Assembly: GCF_030867145.1 (NCBI RefSeq)
Contig: NC_134439.1
Location: 8,655,379 to 8,719,378, forward strand
Origin: Opisthocomus hoazin
Taxonomy: Eukaryota > Chordata > Aves > Opisthocomiformes > Opisthocomidae
Reading direction: 5' to 3'
DNA length: 64,000 bases
Shown: positions 39,999-52,352 of the stretch, in pieces
Position numbering within the stretch: position 1 is the stretch's first letter
Layout of the letters: each line of letters begins with the position of its first letter
Notes under the pieces: generated by a model
Databases searched by the model: none
What the model was told of the DNA's origin: nothing
What the model saw: only the letters and a program-made list of their open reading frames with translations
Position numbers and translations under genes: made by a program

Positions 39999-42900
39999 TA
40001 CGTTTAGCTGTGCTTGGGGAGATTTTTCTTTGCTTTCCCTCTGACATGATTAGGTTTGTGGAAACCAGAGGCAAGCAGAGAGGAGGCGCGGTGCTTAATC
40101 ACCAGGATTTCCCGGCCCAGCGGTTCAGCCTGCCCTTTGCCAGGAAAAGGTGTGTTCCTGAGCTCTCTCCCTGTCCTGGTGTGGGCATCGCGTCTCCTCC
40201 GACCCCGAGGAGCTGCGATGCCGTTACCTGCCCCAACTAGGGCGAGCACTGCAGGGCAGCAAGCGAACTGGGCAGCCTGGGAGAAGTCCAAGAACAAACA
40301 GAGAGTTCGGATCGCTTGGGAAATAACGTTGAAAGTGTGGCTGATGGGCACAGCGATGGCGAGCAGAAGCCAGGGGGGCTTTGGAGCTCTCTGGCAAGCC
40401 TCGTGTCCCCCCAAAAACCTAATGGGGGGTCCACCTAGGAGAGAAAAGACCAAGCAGTGGGAGAGGTGGTGGTTTGCTTTTCCTGCTGCGCATTGGTTCC
40501 GTTGGTGTCGTGCCGTCGCGTTACGCTGGGGTGTGGGAGCGTTTCTGGTCGCCCCGGCTGAACGCGGTCCCCGAAACCAGGGCAGGGGCAGCGCTCTGAG
40601 CTGCGGGGTTTGCCGAGCAGTGCTCAGCGTCCTGCCGCTGCCCCGTTCGTGTGAGGAGTCACTGCATCTTGGCTCTGAGATTTAAAACGTGAAAATATTA
40701 GTTAGCGAGAGCGATACTTCCTTTCCTTTTAAGAACAGGAAAGAGGAATGGAGTTTCCTCCTCCTTGGTCCTGTGTCAGCGCTGGGAAGTGGCAGCACCG
40801 CGCTCTGCTGCAGCGTCCAAGTTGATTTCCCAAAGAAAAAAAAAATGCCACTTTCATATTTGTCGTGATTTTTTGTGTGTAGAGAGGGCTTCTGCCGCGT
40901 CCCTGGTGTCTGCGGGGGGTTTATTGCTCTGGCAGACAAACGGCGCTGGGAGGGCAGGGACACCAGCACGGCCTCTGCCGTGGGGCCGGGGGGTCTGTCG
41001 GCTCGCAGGCAGCGGTGAGACCGAGGATTCGCGTGTCCCAGCCCCGTGAAACGCCTCTGTCGTTCGCAAAAACACCCGGGGAAGTGGTTTTGGGTGGGAA
41101 AAATTTGGGTAGGAGCTGGGTTGTTGCTGGGTGGGGTGTGGGGGGAGCAAAGGGGCTTCTCTTGGTGGGGCAGCGGGCAGCTGCCGGGTTTGGCAATCCC
41201 TGCCTGCGCTCACGCCGTGGGAGGATGCTCCTGGGGCAGCTGCCGCGCTCCGACTTGCGGAATTTGTTTTTAGGTGTTACACAGAGCGCCGTGATGGCAC
41301 CCTCTGCCTCGGGCCCCGCGCTCTGCCGTCTGCAGAGCCTCCCTCCTCGCCCCGGCCCCAATGAGATTACAGCCGAAGTACCGCGCCCGATTAGCCCCAG
41401 GTTTGGCAGAAGGATTTTCCAGCGCCTGAATGCGGAGCAGGGATCTGCTCTGCCTCGTCTGACACCTTGCAGACCAGGCAGCGAGGCCGGGCAGTGGAGG
41501 AGCCGCAAGCTGCGCGAGCCCCGGTCTGAATCCGCGTTTCCAGTTTCGGTTCGGAGGAAGAACCAGCAGCGTTCGGTACCGTTTGCTGTCGTAGGTGGGA
41601 GCCGGTCGGAGAGCCGGAGCTGGCGTGTCGGTGTGTGTGGTGAAAGACACTTCTTGATGACTGCAGTGTGTATGCGGTGGGAAATAACTCCCAGCCCCTG
41701 TCGAAATCTCCCCAGGCCGACCCAGAGCTTCCCACCGGGCTCCGGGAGCCGAGGGAGCTGGCCGCAGCCGGAGTTGTCCTCCCTTGTGCTTTCCTCCCCC
41801 ACCTGGCAAAAATAAAGCTCTGGGATCTGGGAATGCAGCAGGAGCACGCATGGATCCGGGTGATAGAGGGGTGGGTGCCGAGCACCAGTTTGGTACTGGG
41901 TGCGTCTGGTGTTTCCCAGCCTCCGGAGGGGCTCGGCTGGTGGAGGACCGTCAGTCTGAGCGGGTCTCGCCGTGAACAAGCCCGGCCGGTTTGTTGAGGG
42001 GCTTCCAGAAGTCCCTTTTCGAGATCGCTGGGGTGCTGGGTGCTGTTTTCTGTGTAGTGGGTAGCACCGGCTCCTCTGCCTCGAGCTCGAGGCGCCGTGC
42101 GGTAGTGGGGAACGGGGACTGCGGAGGAAGGTCCTGGCCATCACGGCAGCGATGCCTTTCCTGGGAGCAGGGAAAAGTGTTTTCCCCGTTCAGAAAACGG
42201 ACTGCTGCCATCCCGCAGGTGACTGGGAGACGTTTCGCACAGCGCAGCCGTCGCGCCCTTCTCCACCCACAAAGCAGCTCGGGCTGGAAAGGAGATACAG
42301 GAGGAGAAAAAGCCGTGAGTGCAGCTGGGAGGGCCGTGGGCTGTCGGACAGGAGCTGGCCTGGCGGTGAAATCTTTGGGGGGGGCAGCTTCACGGGCCCC
42401 ATCGGCTGCGGTCGCTGGGAGTTTGGCCGGTGGCGGCTCGTCCCTGGACACCGGGGAGGTGTTGCCGTTAATCTGGGGAGCGTCCGAGGGGCTGCAGCTA
42501 CACCGGAGCCTAGAGAGGAAGATATTTGCTTTGCTAAATGGACTTTAAAATAGAAAACACCTGTAAGTGTTGTTTCCCTAGGTATAGCGAGTTGGGCCTT
42601 TGGGTTTTCCAGCCTTTTCCTACGCGCTGGCGACTCCTCTGCCAGGTTGGTTTTCATCTCCCGGCTGGAGCAGGGCCCTTCCCCACGCCGCAGCGCCGGG
42701 GAGTGCGAGACCTTGTCCCACCTTGTGCCACCCTCATTTCTTCCAGGTCACGATGGCTTTGCTCATAAATCAGGGGGGGGATTTTTCTCAGCGCTGTTGC
42801 CTGCGAGCCCGGTGTGGGGTGAAGCGAGATTGGTTGGGCTGAACTCGTTAGCAGCAAGCTGGGTGTTGGCAGCTCTGATTTATGAAGCAAAGCGATGCCG

Positions 42901-44149
42901 GCTGCACAGGCAGCGGCCGGGAGGATTCTGTTTGTCGCATCTGACGCCGCAGCATCCCGAGGTGGAGGTGACCCGGGAGAAGGTGTCAGCTCCCAGTGCC
43001 CGCCCTGGGACGTGCTCACAAACTCCCCTTGTGCCGGCAGCTGGCGGTGTTGGAATTGGTGAGAGATCTGTCGGGTGCGTTTGTTGCGGCTCTGCGGTGG
43101 GTGGTTTGGCTCATCCTGGGACCTGAACGCGGCCGTCCCGGCCACTTGGGGATCTGCCAGGTCACGAGGAGTTAAAGAAAAACCCAACCAACCCAACACC
43201 ATCACGCATTTGTCACCAAAATCAATAGCGGTGTCAGCGCCGCTGTGCTGTGATTACTTTTGCTGTCATGTCGGCGCTCGCGTGTCCCGGGCGGAGGTGA
43301 AGCCCTCCCCGGGGCGGGAGCAGAGGCGAGATGTCCCCCGGGCGGGTCCGGCAGCGCGCGGGCTGCCGATCCCCGCAGAGCTGCGGCTGCGTGGCTGCTC
43401 CTGGCTCTGCTCCGCCGCGAGCGCTTCACGCGCTGCTGGGGGGGAAAGGGGGGCTTCTCGTCGAACCCCGTTTGTGGAGCAGCTCACCCTGCGCGGCTGC
43501 CTGGTCCCCGTGCCGGCGAGCGAACGCTTGCTGGCTCCCGGTCTTTCCCCTGGGGCTCTGCCGATGGATGGGAATCTTTTTTCCCAGCAAAAGCCGTCTG
43601 CAGTCTCCGCTGCTGCCGAGGTGTTGCTGGGAGCTCAGCTGCTCCGTGTGCTGCACACCGGCCGTCTCCGCTGCGCGGGGCGACGGCTGCCCGGCGCGTC
43701 GGGTGTCTGCGGCGGGAGCGTCAGCGGCCTCGCCGTCCGCAGGCATCCTCACACCCAGCCCTCCCCACTTCACCCCGCAGAAAACCACTCCCCTGTCCGC
43801 TTTTCCCTGCTTTCAGCACTCGCTCGCTGCTCAGCCCAGGGGTTGTTTTTAAACCTTGTTCGCCTCCCGGCTCGCTCCTTTTTCTGGCCTTGCTGAAATA
43901 GTTGGATGCTGCTTCGGAATAGTTTCCAGCGTGTTTCTTCGTTCCGTTCCCTGCTCCACCCTCTTCACCGCTGTCTGGGGTTTGGTGAAGACACGAAGCC
44001 GGTCTGGGAGCAAGTGGCGCTCGGGGGGCTTCCAGGCAGGCCAGCGCCTTCGGTTCCCGGAGCCGTGCCGCTGTCCCCGCTGTGAACGCAGCGATCGTTT
44101 TGGGGGTGGGAGGAAGGAGCCACCTCTATAGCGTAGATTAAAACCATAG
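39999..44149. other. NMT1 intron 1, no gene seen
   Basis: Moderately GC-rich intron-like sequence. Both strands were checked for NMT1 exon 2 (lysine-rich) and later NMT1 exons without success. No RNA gene or further repeat was identified. It has no counterpart in the left half. Confidence 0.6.
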
Positions 44150-45090
44150 ACTGGCTTGGATCCCCGAGCTGGGATGTGGGGAAAGGAGAGGATGACCTCA
44201 GCCAGTTTGCTGATGACACAACACTGGAAGGAGTGGTGGACACACCGGCAGGCTGTGCTGCCATCCAGCAAGACCTGGACAGGCTGGAGAGCTGGGCAGA
44301 GGAACCTGATGAGGTTCAACAAGGGCAAGGGCAGGGTCCTGCCCCTGGGGAGGAACAACCCCAGGCACCAGTACAGGCTGGGGCTGAGCTGCTGGGAGCA
44401 GCTCTGTGGAGAGGGACTGGGAGTGCTGGGGGACGACAGGGTGACCATGAGCCAGCAGCGTGCCCTGGGTGCCAAGAAGGCCGATGGGATCCTGGGGTGC
44501 ATCAAGAGGAGTGTGGGCAGCAGGGCGAGGGAGGTTCTCCTCCCCCTCTGCTCTGCCCTAGTGAGGCCCCATCTGCAGTGCTGTGTCCAGTGCTGGGCTC
44601 CCCAGTTCAAGAAAGATGAGGAGCTACTGGAGAGAGTCCAGCGGAGGGCTACGAGGATGAGGAGGGGACTGGAGCATCTCTCCTCCGAGGAGAGGCTGAG
44701 GGAGCTGGGCTTGTTCAGCCCGGAGAAGAGAAGGCTGAGAGGGGACCTTCGAAATGCCTCTAAATATCTGCAGGGTGGGGGTCAGGAGGATGGGGCCAGA
44801 CTCTTTCCAGTGGTGCCCAGCGACAGGACAAGGGGCAATGGGCACAAACTGGAGCAGAGGAAGCTCCAGCTGAACCCGAGGAAGAACTTCTTCCCTCTGA
44901 GGGTGACGGAGCCCTGGCCCAGGCTGCCCAGGGAGGCTGTGGAGTCTCCTTCTCTGGAGATATTCCAGCCCCGCCTGGCCGCGGTGCTGTGCAGCCTGCT
45001 CTGGGTGACCCTGCTTGGGCAGGGGGCTGGGCTGGGTGACCCCAGAGGGCCCTGCCAACCCCTGCCGTGCTGGGATTCTGTGGTTCTGTG
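44150..45090 (+). mobile_element. CR1 LINE 3' portion (right arm)
   Basis: Plus-strand CR1 ORF2 fragment: end of the reverse transcriptase domain with the QFADDT box (about 44,203) and LDRLESWAEEPDE, then MSQQRALGAKKADGILGCIK through SPSLEIFQPRL, and the 3' signature TGGGATTCTGTGGTTCTGTG ending at 45,090. The switch between frames near 44,300 shows it is an inactive, 5'-truncated copy. It is longer at its 5' end than the left-arm CR1. Confidence 0.92.
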
Positions 45091-46774
45091 AACGGGTGCA
45101 GGCAGAATTTAGAGAGTTGCGGGGTTTGGGTTGAGTGTGGAGAGATCTCGGTGCAGAAACCGTGAGAGACGTCGTCTGCTCCGGGCTGGCCGGGGGGTTA
45201 CCAGCATCCTCCCAGCCTCGAGGCCATCAGCAAGCGCAGACCCTGTGTTTGGTGCCACGTTTGCACGCTGACAGACGCAAGTTTGCTGCTCAGAGCTGTG
45301 ATTCCTCGTGTCCGTTGGCTGCCGGTGACTGTGCTCCCTTCCAGGTAGCGCGGGGATGCGATTTCCTTACGGGCTGGTGCGCTCTGCGTCCCGGTTCTGG
45401 CGGAGGGATCTCATCTCCTCTTGCACCCCGGCTGTAGAGCCCAAGCAGGGCTCTCCCTCTCCGTCCTCGCGTTTCTTGGTCCGCGCTGAGATGTTGTCTG
45501 AAATCTTCCCCGTTGTCACGGATCCTGGGTCACCCTCGACAACCCCGCCAGGAACGTCCTCTGATTTCTGGTGCGACTGCGGCTGGACGGGTGCGGATGC
45601 TGAGGGGGAGCGAGCTGGGGGGAGCTGCAGGTGACCGGCCTGGATGAGCGCGTGTCCGGAGTTAGCAGCGTCCAGGGAAGCCTCGTGTAGCCCAGCACTG
45701 TTCTGCAGCCTGTAAAACAGGGGTACCCAGCTCAGAGGGGTGCCGGCATCGTCATAAATTCTCGGTGATGCCCTGAGAACGTGTGAAAATGAGCTTTGAA
45801 TGGAGTCGCCTGTGTGGGGTAAATATTTGCTGTGCACAGCGTGAACAAACCGGCCCTGTCCGGGCGTGTTGTCGAGCTCTTCTCTTTGCGTTTCAGAGCG
45901 CGATGTTCCTGGTTGGACTCTCGGGTGGAATCGCGTCGGGGAAGAGCACGGTGGTGGCCGTACTGCGGGAACTGGGCTGTGCCGTGGTCGATGCCGATGT
46001 CATTGCCAGGGAGGGTGAGTTTTGCAGCGCTGCTCTTTCTCGCCGAGGTTCCCCTGACAACCGGGCTGGGCGCTGGGAGCGCAGGCGGCAGAGGGGGCTC
46101 TGGGTACGCTGGACAAGCGCTTCCCTCCCGTTCCCCAGCCAAGGAGGCTGGCGGAGCGGCTGTCTCAGGGGGACTGGGACGAGGATTTATTTTTAATAAA
46201 GAAAAAAAATAGTATCCTGTCATAACAAACACCGTGGGGAGATGTTGCCCGGAGCTTCTCTCTCCTGGAGTGCAGTGTGTCTCAGCTCTGAAAGCCAACT
46301 CTGGGCAAAGTCCGTGTGGTTGTCTGCAAAGCGCGTTCCCTCGGCTGATCTGGTGTTCCCCCTCAGCGCCACGACACCCACCATGTGACGTGGCTGCGTG
46401 AGGTGGGACCACTGACACGTCTGAAGGAGAATTCCCCTCTGGGGTGGGTGTTGCTCGGCTGTGAACACCGAGGTTGTTCCACCAAATCACTCGTGTCTTC
46501 CTGCGGCCGAGAAAAAGAGGCGCCAAATATCCCAGAGCAGAGGGGATTTGGTCCGTGCTGCTGCACAGCACCTGCCTGGCGCTGCTCGGGAAACGTGCTG
46601 GCCTGGCCGCAGAACGGGCCCAGAGCTCCAGACCTGCTGCCTCAGCGGAACCGGAGCAGAGCCCGCTCTCCCCGCTCACCCGCGCGGTGCGGGGCGAGAC
46701 GTTAACCCCTCCGTAGCGCCGGGATAACGAGGAGAGCGGCGCTCGCTGCGGGAAGGGCTGCTGATTCTGTATGC
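45091..46774 (-). repeat. Inverted duplication, right arm segment 1
   Basis: Partner of 33,424-35,107. The left edge is the 3' end of the CR1 at 45,090; the right edge passes directly into a displaced GTGGCN-repeat fragment. Confidence 0.95.
45897..46014 (+). pseudogene. DCAKD: Duplicated DCAKD first coding exon (orphan)
   Basis: Exon with intact TTTCAG acceptor, ATG at 45,903, Walker A (GGIASGKST) and GTGAGT donor, identical in protein to the genuine exon at 34295-34184. DCAKD exons 2-4 are not copied, so it cannot make a kinase. It lies in the same orientation as NMT1 and downstream of NMT1 exon 1, so it could act as a cryptic exon for NMT1 transcripts. Confidence 0.9.
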
Positions 46775-46992
46775 GACCGCAGCCACCGCTGCCACTGCCG
46801 ACTCTGCAGCCACTGCAGCCACCGCTGCCACTGCAGCCACTGCTTCCACTGCCACCACTGACACTGCTGCCACCACTGACACTGCTGCCATTGCTGACAC
46901 TGCTACCACTGCAGCCACTGCCAACAGTGCTGCCACCGCCGTCACCTCCCAGCTTGGTCCCCTCTCCCACCTGACACACGCATGACAGCACG
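46775..46992. repeat. Shuffled junction: second GTGGCN-repeat copy plus a 23-bp templated piece
   Basis: On the minus strand this holds GGGAGAGGGGACCAAGCTGG and a GTGGCN array like those at 23,109-23,330, then TGACACACGCATGACAGCAC, the reverse complement of a sequence also present near 24,742-24,763 with one mismatch. It joins material from around 33.4 kb, 23.1 kb and 24.9 kb of the left half within about 220 bases. Confidence 0.8.
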
Positions 46993-47574
46993 CGCTGGGA
47001 CCTGCCCCGCCCTCACCTCCATCCTGCAGTCCCATCTTCGCGTGTCCTTCATTTCCTGGGCTCTGTGCTGAGTGGGGACATCTCCATGTGTCTGCGCCGG
47101 TCCCCTGCCCGCTGAGCCCTGACACACTCATGACAGCACGCGGGCACTGGACACCTCCCAGCCCATCCCTGCCCAGAGGCACCTCCAGCCCTGGGGGTTT
47201 CGAGCCTGTTTCCTGCCCAGCCTGGCACGGAGAGGTGAGTGTCATCTCCTGCCGGGGTCATCTCGACCTTGGGGTCGGTCCGTGGTTCCTCCTCCTGCTC
47301 CTGCACTGATCTGTGCTGCTGCCGCATCTCCTCGGGCACCCACAGCCTGGAAAACTCCTCGTTAATTCCTCCTTTTAATCACCTCTGTCTCCCGATGAGG
47401 TGGTCGTGGTGTCCTTTCTCAGGGATGGAAGTGAGGCAGGTCGGGAGGCTGCGTGGCTGGGGTGGCTGGTGTCCCCCCTTGGGACCGGGTGACAGCACGG
47501 CCAGGGGCTGTGGGGCTCCCAGCTGGCTGGGTGCTGGCTGCAGGGACGGACGCACGGACACCTGGGGGGGACGG

Positions 47575-47785
47575 AGGAACGGAGGGATGGAGGGAGGGAT
47601 CTGTGAGTATGTGGATGCATGGAGACGTGGATGTGTTCATGGATGGATGCATGCGTGGGTGCAAAGACGTGGGTGAACGGATGGATGGATGGATGGGTGG
47701 GTGGACGGATGGACGGATGGGTGGATGGGTGGATGGGTGGGTGGATGGGTGAATGGATGGATGGACAGATGTGTGGATGGATGTC
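47575..47785. repeat. CCAT-type repeat, inverted copy
   Basis: GGATGGATGGATGGGTGGGTGG array, the counterpart of 24,128-24,315, with a few extra units. Confidence 0.9.
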
Positions 47786-48594
47786 CCCAGGGTGGTGGGA
47801 ACCAGCAGAGGAAGCCCCAGGTGGCAGCTCAGCAGACCGGGCCATCTTCCCGGCTCTGCCCCAGCGCGTGCAGCCCAGGCTCCCACCGCCCCAGGGTGTC
47901 CTGCCCACCCCGGCTGGGGGCCAAGGGCCCAGCCCTGCCCCCACTGCCCACAGCCGAGCGTCCCCCTCTCACTGCCCCTCCCAGGCCCCATCCTGAGGCA
48001 CGGCGTGGTTTTGGGGGACAGCACCCAAAGTCATCAGGAACAGCTTGCGAACGCCAGCTCCCTCCCCCTTCTCGTCAGCATGGGCCAACATGGGGGTCGT
48101 TCGTTATTTCCAGCGCCAAGTCCTAATTGCTGCTGAGCCATCAGCGCCGCCCGCCCGAGCGAACCCACAGCAGTGGGTGCCACGGTGCCACGCAGGCGCG
48201 GTGTCCGTGTCACCCCCGGCGACGTGTGGCCCTACGGGCAGCATCTGCAGCACCGCTGCGCCGTCGGGAGGGGAAACTGAGGCACAGCGGAGCGCCGGCC
48301 CCCACCAACACCCCCATCCCCACCCGCCGCCCTCGCCCTTCCCCAGATCCTCCTGAATGAGCTCCCCAGCGAGCGGCGGGGGACACAGCCCCCACCCCAG
48401 CCGGACCCGCGCCCCCGGAGCAGCGATCGGGGCCCCCTCCCCGGCTGCCGCCGTCCCCTCGCGTCGCCCGCCCCCCTCCCGCGTCGCGCCGGCAAAGCAA
48501 ACAGCCGTGGGCTGGGCCGCGCATCGACCCTGCGGGAGCTGCTGTTTGCTCGGCCTCTGCAGGGGGACGGCGGCGGCTGGCGTCGAGCAGAGCT

Positions 48595-48780
48595 GCCACC
48601 GCTGCCACCGCCGCCACTGCTGCCACCGCTGCCACCGCCGCCACTGCTGCCACCGCTGCCACCGCAGCCACTGCCGCCACCGCTGCCACCGCAGCCACCG
48701 CCGCCACCGCTGCCACCGCCGCCACCGCCGCCACTGCCGCCACCGCCGCCACCGCCGCCACCGCAGCCACTGCCGTCACC
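48595..48780. repeat. GTGGCN hexanucleotide repeat, inverted copy
   Basis: GCCACCGCTGCCACCGCCGCC-type array, counterpart of 23,130-23,330. Unit order differs although the flanking offset is constant, showing internal shuffling or slippage. Confidence 0.9.
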
Positions 48781-49957
48781 TCCCAGCTTGGTCCCCTCTC
48801 CCACCCCTGTGCCCCCAAATGTGGCCCTTCGGAGGCTGCCACGCAGTTGCCCATCCCTGGGTGTCTGGAGCCACCTCGGGGGGCTGCGCTGCACCCGCTC
48901 CCATGCAGGGCTTGGGGACAGGGGACACCCTGGGGTCTCCAGCCAGGGGCACCTGGGGTGTTGTCCCCATCCGTAGGGTGCTGCTGCCCCGGGTTGGTGT
49001 TGAAGCCATCCCAACTCTGCAGCTGGGCTACAGGGACACAGCGTGGGGACGTGGTGGCCTGGGGTGGTGGCCATGCCGTGGGGACGTGGTGGGCTGGGGT
49101 GGGGAGGTGGTGGCCCCGGGGTGGTGGCCATGCCACGGGGACACAGAGGACACCGGCACCAGGGATGTCCCCTGACCCTGCGGGTGAGACGAGTGCCCCG
49201 ATGCGAGCGGGGCTGCCTGCGTCCCCCGTGTCCCCGCCCCGGGCACCCCGTCCCCACGCAGAGCCCCCTGCCCACCCGGGCCACCGCGGCACCGCGCCGG
49301 CGGGTGACGCACGCAGCCCGTGACCTCGGCGAGGCGTATTTTTAGGCACTCGTTAAAAAAGAAAGATAACGAGGAGTGGGGGGGGGGGCACACACGACAA
49401 CGGTGGGGAAAAGAACCAGGGAAGGAGCTGGTGACACGGCGGTGACAGCGTGGGGGGGGACAGGGGGCTGGCAGTACCCCCGCCCGAACACAATCTGCCC
49501 CCCCAAACCTCGTTAAGCCCCAGGAATAATCGCCTCCTTGAAGCCGGCTAATTGATTTTTGCACGCTGATTAAATTAAAGCCTCTGCGGGAGCTGGGGGG
49601 GGCGCGGGGGCGGTCGGTGGGCTGCCGAGTGTCCCCCCGTCCCCCCCTTTGGGCGTGGGGGGCTGGCGTCTGTCCCCGGGCCTGGGGACACTGCGCGGGA
49701 AGGGGCCGCACCCCAGGGTGGGGTTGATTTTGTTTGGGGGGCGGGGGGTGACGATGACCCCGCGGACTCCCCGAGGTGCCACCGGGGTTGATGCCACCTC
49801 GGTGCTGTCACCCGGGGCCCCCAAAGCCGTGTGACGAGCGGCAGCGGGGGCAGCCCCGAAGGCTTCTCCAGGCCCGTGCGTCCCCCCGGCCCCCGCCGCC
49901 CGGCCTCCCCCGGCGCTGTCACCCGCCATCGCGTCCCGCTGTCCCCGCCGAGGCTGA

Positions 49958-52352
<2,395 letters not shown>

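Noticed and set aside
35758-44149. Duplication extending through the DCAKD/NMT1 promoter
   Set aside because: No counterpart of this interval exists elsewhere in the window; it is the single-copy spacer between the arms.
45897-46014. A second complete DCAKD gene in the right arm
   Set aside because: Only the first coding exon is present; the block ends before exon 2 and no other DCAKD exon is found on that side.
48210-49349. Alanine-valine-rich or glycine-serine-rich 350-380-codon frames (also 22,564-23,703)
   Set aside because: Caused by the GTGGCN hexanucleotide repeat, open in several frames; no homology.
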